Shown: positions 12,601 through 23,329, counted from the first letter of the stretch. The stretch: 64,000 nt of DNA from Symbiodinium sp. CCMP2592 (GCA_905221615.1 CAJNDT010006124.1:1215920-1279919), one strand, 5' to 3'. The notes: generated from the sequence alone by a model not told the origin. Program-made: numbers and translations.

Positions 12601-12797
12601 ATCTGGATGATGATGGGAATGAGGAACATGTCATTCATAACAGCTGTTTCTTGACTCACCGCCACAGTCCTATCTCCCGAAGCCGGTGTCACCAAGGCAG
12701 TGGGTGCCTCCATCGACATTCGGTCCCGAATCTCGTGATTGCAAAACCAAGCGGAGCCCAAGCCAGTCAAAACGACTGCTTCGATATCCAGCGCCAT
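9674..12797 (-). CDS. 603-aa multi-exon protein with nuclear-type basic and acidic regions
   Basis: Ten exons close in phase: 12797-12333, 12263-12222, 12151-11750, 11248-10808, 10742-10674, 10530-10468, 10373-10291, 10173-10070, 9957-9893, 9751-9674. The first 155 residues form a globular, hydrophobic/helical domain (DIEAVVLTGLGSAWF). An acidic DDDEDD patch lies near residue 200 in exon 3. Exon 4 (304-450) is strongly basic, with a GRGRGRGRGRG run, an Ala run and Lys-Pro clusters (PKKKATPKKKK) typical of nuclear or nucleic-acid-binding proteins. Later exons are short helical pieces (LDLHVLDDEEALEKFEACK, VHQKLERPLSLAVLKKVA). It ends with SASRRSRRFEAG. No known enzyme motif is visible. The stop lies 207 nt before the start of the next gene on the same strand. 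Exon 2 (42 nt) and the last exon are the least certain. Confidence 0.6.
11440..11700. repeat. TATG tetranucleotide and AT dinucleotide microsatellite in an intron
   Basis: About 18 consecutive ATGT units at 11446-11520 run into degenerate ATGT/ACAT sequence and an (AT) tract at 11674-11690. It lies in the intron between two exons of the minus-strand 603-aa gene (11249-11749). Confidence 0.85.
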
Positions 12798-13651
12798 GGC
12801 GCTTGTTTGATCTTGAAAAACTGAAGTAGAAATCGCACAACCGATCGAAAGTAAGAATACCTGCAACACTGACGACCAATGAAGCTGAAGGCAGAACCCT
12901 GGCATCATGAGCAGGGCGAGGGTGGGCGCACCTTTTCCGGGCCACCATGGCCACAGGCACAGGAACGCCATTGCTGCCAGTAGCATTGCATTGTTGTTTG
13001 CTGCACATGTGACATATTCTTGTCTTGCAGTGTCCCGCTCCCAGACCGGGCGATTTCTTCATAGTAAATTAAGTTTTAAACCCCTACGGCGATGCATAAA
13101 ACTTCTAAGCCAGGATACCCCCTACTTGATAAACACCTGTATAAAAGCCTAGCCCCAAAACCCGAACAACATAGGCTACATTGCAGACATATTTATATAC
13201 ACATGTAAACCCTAAAGAAGCCCTGCCGCGAGCCACGGCGAGCGAGAGGCAGCGGCCTGGTCACAGGTTTTAAGGTCGGCCGGGTTCCGAAGGGTGGGGT
13301 TTAGGCTAGTATATAAACATATTTATGCATGCATGCATGCATACGTACTTGGTGAGAAAGGGCCAAAACAAGTAGGCTCATATTGTGCACACACGCACAC
13401 AGACAGCATGATAAAGATGTGTCGTTCTACACATGTAGGATCTGATAATTTCGAATGGAATGTGTACTGGAGCCTTCTTAATACGACTCAGAACCTCAAG
13501 TACTATAGTCCCCAACCAGCTTCACCTAAAATGTGTCCGCTCTAGCTGCCCCCGAAAAACATTTAATAAACCAAAATACGCCCTTTTATCATGGAAATCC
13601 AGAATTTTCCGAAAGGCTGGAAAAATCCAGCCGCTAGGATCTTCAGGTAAA

Positions 13652-13695
13652 TACTAACTACTAACCACTAACTAACCAGCAACTGGTAAGTAGTA

Positions 13696-13768
<73 letters not shown>

Positions 13769-13798
13769 GTACTACTACAACTGCTACTACTACAACTG

Positions 13799-13842
<44 letters not shown>

Positions 13843-13852
13843 GCTACCATTA
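13652..13852. repeat. CTA/CTAA satellite with long (CTA)n tract
   Basis: Begins with ACTAACTACTAACCACTAAC and becomes a nearly perfect (CTA)n run of about 150 bp with a few CAA and CTG interruptions. It mirrors the CTA-rich stretch at 225-645 on the far side of the four-gene block. Confidence 0.85.
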
Positions 13853-14799
13853 CCCCCGCCGCTGGCTGTTTGGAAATGGCTCAAATCGTTGTTCCTCGTC
13901 TTACAACTTCTGACACCGCACTCTCAACTCCCAAACCCCTGAAGCACAAATCCTTGCACCCGCAAATCTACAGCCAGGTGCCGTAAATCACTCACAACCT
14001 GAACCCCACAGCCCATCCATACCCACAAACTTCTGGTAATTACCCTCTTAGATCCCCGAACAGAACAGAAGCCCTGATTGAGGGACGCCTTACATGCTGC
14101 TTCAAAGGCACCTGAACCCTAAACCTCAAGCAAAGCTCCGCTCTTCACCAGGCCTTTCGCCATTGGGGGCAGATGCGCAGGCATTCCCATCCCGGGAGGG
14201 GTTCCCTGTTCAGAATGTGGGGCAGGGGTCGGAATTACTTGCAGTATTCCCTTGTAGTGCTAAGTATGCCCACAAACCCTACTTTAACTATTCATTCAGC
14301 CTTCAAATGTGAAACTCACAGGAAGCCAGAGGGAACATTAGTTAATGGATTGAGTCCCCATTTTAAAGGTCAGATTCGGGAAAGACATTGGGCATCCAAT
14401 CATGAGTTTATGGTTTACGGCTTGGGGTTGAAGATCTGTGAAAATGGGACTGCCCATTTACAGTATGTGTTCGTATTGCCTGTACTTGTGTATGCATGTA
14501 CGCCTGTGTGCATGCATGCATGCGCATCTCCATCTGCATATGAACATGCCATTTATGAGTTTAACAACTTCGTTCTTCGCTGCATCAAACCAGGTATTAC
14601 TTGTTCAGGGCTCAGTATTGTAAGGTTCGGACTGGGACTTGCATCAGGATTGCGGCGTTTGTTGTTTTCGGACGGGCCGCGATAGTGCCGTCACTCTGTG
14701 AACTGGCATGCACTGTGGGCTCCGTGAACACTTGCAGACACAGTGCTCCAACGACCTCATCGACATTGTGACATCTTAGACAGAATTAACTTAAATGCA

Positions 14800-15275
14800 A
14801 ACATAAACATAGCTATAAACACATATTTCCATGTATGTATCCACTATATATAGATACACATGCACATGTCTTTGTATATCTATGTACATGCATACAGATA
14901 CACATATGCGTATACATACACATACACATATACATATACGTACACATATACATGTACATATGTACATACATACATGCATACATGCATACATACATGTGTA
15001 TATATGTATGCACACATGTATTATATATATATAAACATTCAATTGTGCATATATGTATATATCTATACACACACACACATTCTTTTAATATACCTGTATG
15101 TGCATATATGTATGTGTATATATATATGCATACGTACATACATGCCTACATTCTACATACAAACATACATACATACATACATAGACACATACATTGTTTA
15201 TATATGTATATGTGTACATACCTTTGTACATACAAGTACTTTTACATTAACATACACACACACACACAAGTCCGT
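14800..15275. repeat. ATAC/ACAT microsatellite
   Basis: Long degenerate run of CATA, TACA and CACA units with short AT tracts, ending about 90 bp before the start codon of the RCC1-like gene. All overlapping open frames encode only Tyr/Ile/Cys/His/Thr/Met microsatellite peptide and are not genes. Confidence 0.85.
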
Positions 15276-15364
15276 GAACCTCTATAGCAGCTACGGATTT
15301 AGCAAGTATTGCATCAACTCCTGCTTGGCGTAGAAGTTTCCGCCGTCCGTTGCTGCCTCACACC

Positions 15365-16699
15365 ATGTCATCGCTTAACGTGGAAGTTTCACTGCTGAGT
15401 GGCAAGACGGCTACTCTGCAAGCAGACCTGGAAGAAGAGGTGAACATGTTGCAACTTCGAGCGCAGTCCGCCCTTGGTGTCGCGAAAGGGCGGCTGGTGG
15501 ACTCGTGTGGAAACACTCTGGATGCTTGTGCATTGGTCAAGAACTCCAGGTTGCAGAATGGGGATTCGCTTACCCTACACATATCTAAAGTCCACGTGTG
15601 CGGCAATAATGCAGCTTTTGCTGCGATTCTTGGAGATGCATCCGTCGTGACATGGGGTCATGCTGGCGCAGGTGGTAGCAGTAGCGCTGTGCAGGATAAG
15701 CTGCGGAAAGTGCAGCAGATCCAAGCCTCTGCCATGGCTTTTGCTGCAGTTCTTGATGACGGATCCGTTGTGACCTGGGGTAATGCTAGCTTTGGTGGTG
15801 CCTGTAGTGCTGTGCAGTCTCGGCTTCAGAACGTGCAGCAGATTCACGCTTCTTCCGGCGCTTTTGCTGCCATTCTTGGTGATGGCTCTGTTGCCACCTG
15901 GGGTGATGATGAGTGTGGGGCTGACAGCTACGATGTGCGAGATCTGCTGAAGAATGTGCGGCAGATCCAAGCCTCCGACGTGGCTTTTGCTGCCATTCTT
16001 GATGATGGATCGGTCGTGACATGGGGGGAACCTGAGGGTGGCGGCGCCAGCAGTGCTGTGCAGGATCAGCTCAGGAATGTGCAGCAGATCCAAGCCACTC
16101 GACAAGCTTTTGCCGCCGTCCTTCACGATGGATCTGTTGTGACCTGGGGTGCTGCTCCTTTAGGTGGCGACAGCCGAGCTGTGCAGCATCAGCTGAAGAA
16201 AGTCAAGCAGCTTAGGGCCTCGGGCAGTGCTTTTGCTGCCGTTCTTGACAGCCGATCTGTCGTGACCTGGGGAAAACCGGACGATGGTGGCGACAGTAGT
16301 GCCATGCAAGATAAGCTGCAGAATGTGCAGCAGGTCCAAGCCACCAGCTTTGCCTTCGCTGCCATTCTTGGCGATGGAAGCGTCGTGACCTGGGGTTTTC
16401 ATTCCCGCGGCGGCGACAGCAGTGCTGTGCAGCATCAGCTAAGGAACGTCCAGCAGATCAAAGGCTCCGACTGCTCCTTTGCAGCCATTCTGGACGATGG
16501 TTCAGTCGTGACCTGGGGTGATGCTGGTTATGGTGGTGACAGTAGTGCTGTGCAGGATCAGCTGAAGAATGTGCATCAGATCCAAGCCGGTCGCTTTGCT
16601 TTTGCCGCCATTCTTGGCAATGGCTCTGTTGTCACCTGGGGTGATGCTCGCCACGGTGGTGACAGCAGTGCGTTGCACAATCAGCTGAGGACTGCGTAG
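15365..16699 (+). CDS. Ubiquitin-like plus RCC1-like repeat protein, copy 1 (444 aa, intronless)
   Basis: Residues 4-75 read as a ubiquitin-like domain (VEVSLLSGKTATLQADLEEE, then LQNGDSLTLHI). Nine repeats of 45-50 residues follow with core 'FAAILxDGSVVTWG' and linker 'GGDSSAVQDQLKNVQQIQAS', which should form a beta-propeller of the RCC1 type. RCC1-fold proteins act as exchange factors or, with a HECT domain, as ubiquitin ligases. No HECT domain, membrane segment or signal peptide is present, so a scaffold or sensor role is more likely, and this is inference. I start at ATG 15365 because the domain begins there; the open frame runs only five codons further upstream and has no earlier ATG. 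The last repeat stops soon after its VTWG motif. Very similar to the gene at 50386. Confidence 0.88.
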   Translation: MSSLNVEVSLLSGKTATLQADLEEEVNMLQLRAQSALGVAKGRLVDSCGNTLDACALVKNSRLQNGDSLTLHISKVHVCGNNAAFAAILGDASVVTWGHAGAGGSSSAVQDKLRKVQQIQASAMAFAAVLDDGSVVTWGNASFGGACSAVQSRLQNVQQIHASSGAFAAILGDGSVATWGDDECGADSYDVRDLLKNVRQIQASDVAFAAILDDGSVVTWGEPEGGGASSAVQDQLRNVQQIQATRQAFAAVLHDGSVVTWGAAPLGGDSRAVQHQLKKVKQLRASGSAFAAVLDSRSVVTWGKPDDGGDSSAMQDKLQNVQQVQATSFAFAAILGDGSVVTWGFHSRGGDSSAVQHQLRNVQQIKGSDCSFAAILDDGSVVTWGDAGYGGDSSAVQDQLKNVHQIQAGRFAFAAILGNGSVVTWGDARHGGDSSALHNQLRTA

Positions 16700-19428
16700 C
16701 GGACTTTGTAAGTACTGTCTTGGCAGCTGTAGCTGCGCAACATACACCTGGAAGCCCATCAGTCTCGACACAATGCTGGCATTGAATCTCGGGTGAGTGT
16801 TTATTCCACATGCCTTCAGGGACACGGTTTTCCCACCTATAGTATGTACAGAGTTCATTCAACTGTGAGCTCTTTCATCGGCTTAAAAATTGTGCACGTT
16901 GTCTAGGGAGCCTTAACGGTGTGCGTAGAACTCGCGTAGTGTCATTGCAGGGGCCACTTTTACAGGGATCCTTAGGCGGTTGAACTTTCAGGACAGATAC
17001 CCTAAACCATAAACCCCAACCCCTAAACCCCTAAACCTTTGAGCACTTGGAACTTTCAGGAGAGATCCGCATTTCTCTTCTCAGACCCTGGACACTTGGA
17101 TGGTCCGATCCCTGCCAGTCCGAGGCGGGGGCCTCAGGATCGGACAACCCTTAACGGGGCCATATTAAACTATTATATCAAAATTGTTTAATATTTGTTT
17201 AATATGTTTGTTCAGTATTTGATTAGTATTTTTTAACATGATAACAGTTCTATAAGGGTACTGTAGGGTTGAGGGTTCAGGGTTTTAGGATCTGGTTCCA
17301 AGAAAGGGTTCTGTAAGGATTCTATAGCGGTGTAATTCAGGTAACATACGTGTACAGTTACTTACAACAGAAATCATATAATGTTGTTATATCTAATAAA
17401 GTTACTTACTAAGCCCAATACAACGATCCTCCATGTCAGGTACCCAGCATATACTTTTCGCCTTTCATGAGTGTTCCTTTGTAGGTACTCTTGCTGTACA
17501 CCGCTTGCTCTGCTACGTGGGTGCTTGGACCAGGTTATGGGGTTATGACCTGAAAAGTTGATTTTCCCGCTTTTTTTAGGTACCTCGGTTACGCTGGGAA
17601 GCACTGCAAAGCATTAAACACCTAACCCCTAAACGCGACCCTAAACCTAAACCCGAAGCCCTTCGCAAGCGCAGATCTGTTCTCATCACTGAGGCGTGCC
17701 CAGACCCATCCAGACCTTCTTCGGTTTAGGGTTCAGGGTTGATAGTTTTTAAAGCATCAGTGGACTTAGCAATTAGTAACTTTAAGATTATACATTAACT
17801 ATAATGGGGACGGTAACTAGTCTTATAGTGATATACGTATATACTATACCGGTACACGGATTCTCACGGCATTCTACACAGCTGTAGTGCTTGCGTCTGA
17901 GTGCACTGCGTGAACAAAGAAGCCGCAGCACTGACAAATCTTATTCCACCAGGGTTCCTTTAAGGCCCCTATCCTAGTGACAGTTTTCCCATTTCGCCTC
18001 ATCAAGCTTCGGAACCTTGAAAAGGCTCGCGTTTCAATCCACGTTGTTGACTAAAGACTTTCTTGATGTGCAGACTCAGGTCGCTAAATTGCATAGTTCC
18101 CGTCACAAGCTCAAGGCAGTGACCAATTCTTGGAAAAACGAAAACAGGGTGTTCACACATCGATGCTTCAGGCGCCAGGCAAGCATGTCGCCAAAGAGTT
18201 CGAGATCGACCAGCCGCTCGCAGTCACCTGTGCGCAGGTCTCAGCACCATTTGGTTAGAGTTCATGGCGCAGTGCGTTTCAACTCACATCCTGGCCGGAC
18301 GAACTTCAGTTTTCTTGTAGTTGCGCCGATTCCATCAAATCGAAATATATAATATACACCGAACACTTGCTGTACTGCATCCGCTCTGGTGTTTTGTCGG
18401 TGCATGAGGCCCTGCAGACCCTGATGCATAGGTACCCGCAGCATCGCACAGCAGATGTCATGGCCACACGACGCTGCCCGAGGAGAACCATGAGTACCCA
18501 GAGGCTCTTTGGGATTACCTTCTAGGATTCTATATGTGTTCCCCAAAAAGGAACTACTTTGGGGCCTATGGGTAGAGGCAACACAACAGGCAACCTAAAT
18601 CCGACACCTATTCTGTTCGAGACTCTGCACCTATATAAACCTCAAACCCTAAGCCCTAATTCTAGACCTGAAGAAGCAATTCGGGTGATTCCCTTGCCTT
18701 TAATTAACCTACCAACATGGTTTAGGATTTAGGGCTTCTTGCTGGGTCCCTTTATATAAATTCCATGTTTATCTGATAAGGGCTTACAAAAAAAGGGTGG
18801 TTGTGGTAGCTGGTAGCTGAAGGTCCCGAACGAGTCTGAAAAAAACACCCAGGCACAAACGGCTGTATGTGGCTGCGACGGGACATCGGAGGCCAGTTCA
18901 TGCTGATTAAGTACCCGGAGAGATCAATATCCCGTATTTCAGGTATATACGCTAAATTACAGTAGGATTCCTGATCCGACTTAAGGTATATTCCTTGACC
19001 AGTGGATAATAGAATCCCCTAAACCCTGAACCCTATAGATCCCTTAAAGGTACCCCAGGTATTCCTTAATTAATCAAGGGAAATTGAAGTCTCTGGGTAC
19101 CCGTTGCTTAGCATTCTGCCCCCTTGCCTCGGCTGAGGGACTCAGAGCATGGCAGTCCTAGTTTGGGTTTAGGGTTTAGGGTATCGGATCACTATCGGAT
19201 CATAAGGGAATTATGGAATATTCCTCTTAAGCCATATCAGGGATCCTCCTATAGTATAAGATAAATTCCGTAATTAAGGGATAATGGAGTCTTTGGTGTC
19301 TTAGTTTATCGGATCATTCATAAGCAGGATGCTTACTCAGCATTGGGCATGCCGGACCCACACGTAGCTACCAGGAAAAGGTATAGCTCTCCGATGCCTA
19401 TTCCACGGACGGAGCGTCCCATAGATGT
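16700..19428. other. Repeat-rich intergenic DNA
   Basis: CCCTAAA/TTTAGGG words, several short inverted repeats and low-complexity stretches. At 18175-18280 a plus-strand frame reads Ser/Arg-rich (SPKSSRSTSRSQSPVRRS) behind a CCAG acceptor-like site and could be a small exon, but nothing supports joining it to a gene. Degraded copies of the GACTCCAATATCCC inverted-repeat family lie at about 18925-19010 and 19190-19300. Confidence 0.4.
18497..18572. repeat. Inverted-repeat element, family CCCATAGGC (internally shortened copy)
   Basis: The right half has the family end GGGGCCTATGGG preceded by GGAACTAC. The left end CCCAGAGGCT has lost part of its arm. Flanked by TA on both sides. Confidence 0.6.
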
Positions 19429-19527
19429 GGGTGGTTGTCAAAAATAGGGTCCCTTTCTGGGTCCCTAATATAGTACGGCACCTAATATTTAGGGTACCCA
19501 AAAGTGGCCATAATTTGGACAACTACC
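19429..19527. repeat. Inverted-repeat element, family GGGTRGTTGTCAAAAT
   Basis: Ends are GGGTGGTTGTCAAAA and its inverse (TTTGGACAACTACCC). The internal 'TAGTACGGCACCTAATATTT' block is shared with the copies at 23706 and 52110. Confidence 0.8.
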
Positions 19528-20110
19528 CATGTGGCATCACAGAAAGACGACTCTGAGTTTCGGGCCACGGGTGTGGACGGCTCGGGGGCCAGGGCGGTAA
19601 TCTCTCCGGCAGCTCGTAGGTTTGGGGCCGAAAATTTGCAAATCTTGCTTCTTAGGGCTCCTTCTGAAAATTATAGCATAATATGCCACCAGACCTCATT
19701 CTAATTATTCCGGCCCCTACACTGAACGCCATAAAGACCCGTCATAGAATCCTTGATACACCCCTTTTTGAGGAATGCTGGAAAGAAACCCTTATATCAA
19801 GCCCCAAACCTAAACCGCCACTTTCAGTCAGGGTTCTCTCTGGCGATCCGGGCGGCGCACTCCGCACCGCGTACCACAATTTGGACCAGGCAAGCTCCGG
19901 GTTACATGTATACCCTAAGACCCCAAGTATTATACAAATAGTACATACTTTGGGGTCTGGAGTCTATAAATACTACCTACTTTGGGCTATTTAGAGTCTT
20001 AGGGATAGGATGTGTAGGATTTAGGGCTGGATGGACGGGATTACTGAAAGTTGTTGGATGTTGACTCCGAGGCTTGCGCTTCGCCTGAACCCCGGAAGCA
20101 AACTTCCCTA

Positions 20111-20209
20111 AGGGTCCAAGTGCCCAAATAGGAGGGTTTCAAGGTCCAGAAACTATTCGGAGTATGGATTTTGTGACCTAAAACCCTCCTATTTGGGTAC
20201 TTGGACCCT
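20111..20209. repeat. Inverted-repeat element, family AGGGTCCAAGTRCCCAAATAG
   Basis: Arms of nearly 30 bp (AGGGTCCAAGTGCCCAAATA and its inverse) pair with one mismatch, a G/A change at position 12. The right end was later hit by the LINE fragment that follows, which duplicated it. Confidence 0.85.
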
Positions 20210-20217
20210 CTGGGCTT
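20198..20217. repeat. Target-site duplication, left copy
   Basis: The 20-bp string TACTTGGACCCTCTGGGCTT occurs here and again, identically, at 21603-21622, on either side of the LINE fragment. Confidence 0.8.
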
Positions 20218-21602
20218 ATGGGGATGCGAGTTTTACTCTATGAGCCCTCTTGTCACGATGGCGATTTTGTGTCCAGTCCAGCTTGATCCTGAGTTTGGGG
20301 CGGCTTACGAAGGACTGCGCACTGTTATGCGGATTATGCGAGTACCGGACATAGCGGCGGAAATCCGCAGGAGGTACCACTGTACTCCTTCGGCGGTGGT
20401 GGATGGTCCTATACGCTACGGTTGCAAAACCTTCGTGATGTGTCCATCTTGTCAACCAGGGTCAATGAATTGATGGCGGGTGAGATCGATGAAGGGTTGT
20501 GGTTACATCAACTACGCGATGAGTGGCGAGCCTACTCGTGGCAGAAGGTGAGCCAGGAAAGATCTCAACATTATGCGGGTGCTGGGAGGGTGGATCGTGT
20601 GCGTACACTACTTTACCACCGGAAACTGGAGGAACGCGCGCGACAAGGCGATGAGGATGCATGGGCCAAACTTGGAGTTTTGCGTCGCATCATTGCAGGA
20701 GGCTTGATGACGCCAGAGCGGGCGTCGCGGCACAAACGACAGGATTCCAATCGTATGTGCTCTTGCGGTGCGGAGGAGGAGACCATCATGCACGTTTCAT
20801 GGCGATGTGCCTTATATGCGGAGGAACGAGCGCACGTGTTGGAGTCTCTGGGGTGCAGGATTGAGGATTTGCCAATATGCTTTACGTATGCGATGGTGGT
20901 ACCGGAGGACTTTTACTTGAACGATGACGTGGTACTCTTAGTTCAAGGATTCCTTGTTGACGTATGGCAGAAGCATATTGTCAGGTGGCATGCGGGGGGG
21001 ACTTGGAGGACAAGAGACGTAACTTTCCTACGTGGGAGATTGCTGAACGAGGTATTGTGGAGAATGGGCATTTGCTGGCACCGCGTACTGAGGGCGGCTT
21101 TTGGTGCCGTTTATGTGGGAAGTTTACCTCCAATACTCAGCATGTTCGACTCAAGATTACGAGCAAACCGTGCACACAACGAGGTGGCCCTGTTTTGGCG
21201 TCTGAAGGTTTTCTGTCCAACGACAACCCGCTCGACCAACTGGAGCGGGAACTCAACATGAAATATAATCGAGCCAAACATCTGCTTCACTGGAACCGCA
21301 AACTTGGCAAGACTATAGGCGCACCGGATGAGGGCCACTTAGTGGCGCTGGAAGGACCGCACCCCTAACCTACCACGTACTCTATGTTCTATGTGGCGTG
21401 CTGCCAAAGCAAAGTTTCGTATCACCAAGAAGACAGCTTTATCCAAGTTACCGCGAACGCGGTACTTTTCTGAACGTGCTGATGCCAATTTATCTTTTGA
21501 TGATGTTCCACTTCTGGATCCCCCGCGGGTTGGGGTAGGATGAGTTTTCACCGGTGACGAGCTCATGTGCGGCAGGCTATGCAGCTCGTTCAAAACACCA
21601 AC
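20218..21602 (+). pseudogene. 5'-truncated, frameshifted non-LTR retrotransposon (LINE) ORF fragment
   Basis: Only the C-terminal part of a LINE polyprotein is present. It reads in three successive frames. First comes a segment from about 20245 to 20420 (LDPEFGAAYEGLRTVMRIM). Next is a segment from 20422 to about 20990 ending in a zinc-binding reverse-transcriptase motif (MCSCGAEEETIMHVSWRC). Last is 21000-21368 with a second Cys/His motif (WCRLCGKFTSNTQH). The second frame change falls at a run of G at about 20993-21000. The frame breaks and the missing RT catalytic core mean the copy is dead. The 20-bp flanking duplication fits target-primed reverse transcription. No poly(A) tail is visible before the right duplication. 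Family identity rests on the Cys/His pattern and overall composition. Confidence 0.8.
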
Positions 21603-21622
21603 TACTTGGACCCTCTGGGCTT
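21603..21622. repeat. Target-site duplication, right copy
   Basis: Identical to 20198-20217 and marks the 3' boundary of the LINE insertion. Confidence 0.8.
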
Positions 21623-21886
21623 GAATAGGTAGGAGAGGAAGAGAGGATAGCGGAGTGGGGGGTATAGCTCGACCCTAGAATGAGGTTCTTGCCGAGTTTG
21701 TTTTGCTAGGTTAGGCTTTATTTTAGGGCTTACGGGCCACTATAGAATGTCACTGTAGTGGGGCAGCACCCAATGTATATGGTACTCGTGTTCTATCTGT
21801 GTCTGCTCAACGGCGACGGTTTTTCTTGGCGCAGGCATGACTTCCTGCACTCAACGGGACCCTGAGACCCTTTAAGCTGATTATTA

Positions 21887-22000
21887 CCCTAAGGCTCCAT
21901 GTATTTTATCTTTATCGGAGATACTTCGGCCCGAAAGGGGTCCCTATTTTGGTACTTTAAGGCCTAAGTATATGCTAAATGGGTACATGGAGCCTTAGGG
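21887..22000. repeat. Inverted-repeat element, family CCCTAAGGCTCCATGTA
   Basis: Ends CCCTAAGGCTCCATGTA and its inverse (GTACATGGAGCCTTAGGG). A second copy is at 37366, and degraded relatives are near 41280 and 62745. Confidence 0.8.
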
Positions 22001-22129
22001 TTAGCTATTATGAAAATCCTGCACTCCCCTCACCCCCCTCCCCCCGGAGCCAGCGAACCCTTAACTACCAAGAGTTCAAAGACAAACCACATCCCTGGTA
22101 AATCTCACCACAGCCACTAGACTATCATA

Positions 22130-22215
22130 GCCTCAATCCTTGAGAGTAATGTATAGGGAATCCCAGCACTATTTGGCCTCAATCCGGTTTCCAACTTTAC
22201 GGGGATTACTGTAGC
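22130..22215. repeat. Inverted-repeat element, family TTGGAAACCGGATT (one arm degraded)
   Basis: Shares the core 'AGAGTAATGTATAGG' and the end GGTTTCCAACTTTACGGGGA with copies at 36388 and 39437. The left arm is poorly preserved. Confidence 0.6.
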
Positions 22216-23329
22216 TGACCCTGAGACCTGCTCCATTTCAAAACCCACGGCCACCAGGCGAAAAGTTTGATGGAGGAAATGAACAAGAAGGCAGGCCAGG
22301 GTTCAGGGTCTTGGTGTTTAGGGGTTAGGGGTTTAGGGTAAGGGCATATGCAGAGCAGATACTAGGGTTCTATATCGAAGGTTCATGTAGTTTAGATAAG
22401 GCTTCAAGCTGGCAGAGTAGCGGCTGGCTGTAGGGTTTGCAGGTGCTTCTTGTGCGGCTTTGGAGCTTTAGGCTTGTCTTGAGCTTCACGGTCCTGCAAC
22501 CTTCAACCACCAAAAACCCTAAACACTAAAACCCTAAACCCTTGCTTGGTGCTGGGACCGGCGAGGGTGACACGGCTTGTGATGTCAGTGATGAGGATCT
22601 ACGTGGTGGTACTTGGCCGGATGCAGGGTTGAACCAGGGTGACGACTGAGGGCAGCCAGGGACATCACTTGCCTGAAGCTGAACGGGCTGCTGGGGAATG
22701 CTAGTTTTCTTGAGGGTTTATGGACCGCTTTCCCAAACTTGGGATTCTGTTCTTCCGGACGGAAAAAAGCGTTAAAAAAAAAACCCAAACCCTAAACCCC
22801 CTAAACCCCCTTCTTCTTAACAGGGTTCATACCACAGCGCCTGATTAAGAAAGAGCACTCGGGCTGCGTTTCTTACGCAGGAACCCTTACGGGAAGCCTT
22901 TCAAGGCACTAAGAACTCTGGAGACCTGGCAACCCTCATACCCTAAACACTAAAAGCCTATAAACCCTAAACCACCAAAAAATTGCTCTAAGCACTAAAA
23001 GCCTAAACTCTAAACCACCAAAAACCTAGACCCTAAACCCTAAACCCCCTAAACCCCCTAAACCCCCTAGACCCTGAGAGTGGCTGCTCCCCCCTAGTCA
23101 CGCAAAAAACAGGCGAAGGAGAGGTCGGCTGCAGCCATGGTCGGAAGCTGAGTGGCGCCTTGAGGGGTTTGAGGGGTTTAGGGTTTTAGGGTTTGGGTTT
23201 AGGTTTTAGGGTTTGAGGGGTTTAGGATTTAGGGTTTGGGTTTTAGGGTTTAGGGTTTGAGGGGTTTAGGGTACAGGGTTAAGCCTAGTGGTGCCTGTAG
23301 TTTAGGAGGCTCCATACAATGAGATACAC

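Larger units (their letters stand above)
12798..15364. other. Spacer between minus-strand block and plus-strand RCC1-like gene
   Basis: Contains a CTA trinucleotide tract (13690-13852), a T/A/C/G-mixed unique stretch (13860-14780), and a long ACAT/ATAC microsatellite (14800-15275). Open frames here are microsatellite readings. A strand switch occurs somewhere in this interval, from the minus-strand genes to the plus-strand gene. No promoter element can be supported. Confidence 0.5.

Noticed and set aside
13668-13884. Poly-Val and poly-Ser frames
   Set aside because: Produced by the (CTA)n tract; not a gene.
14791-15333. Several 90-157-residue Tyr/Ile/Cys/His frames on both strands
   Set aside because: Microsatellite readings upstream of the RCC1-like gene.
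15575-16858. Minus-strand frames opposite RCC1-like copy 1
   Set aside because: Shadow frames of the repeated plus-strand gene; the plus-strand repeat motif is unambiguous.
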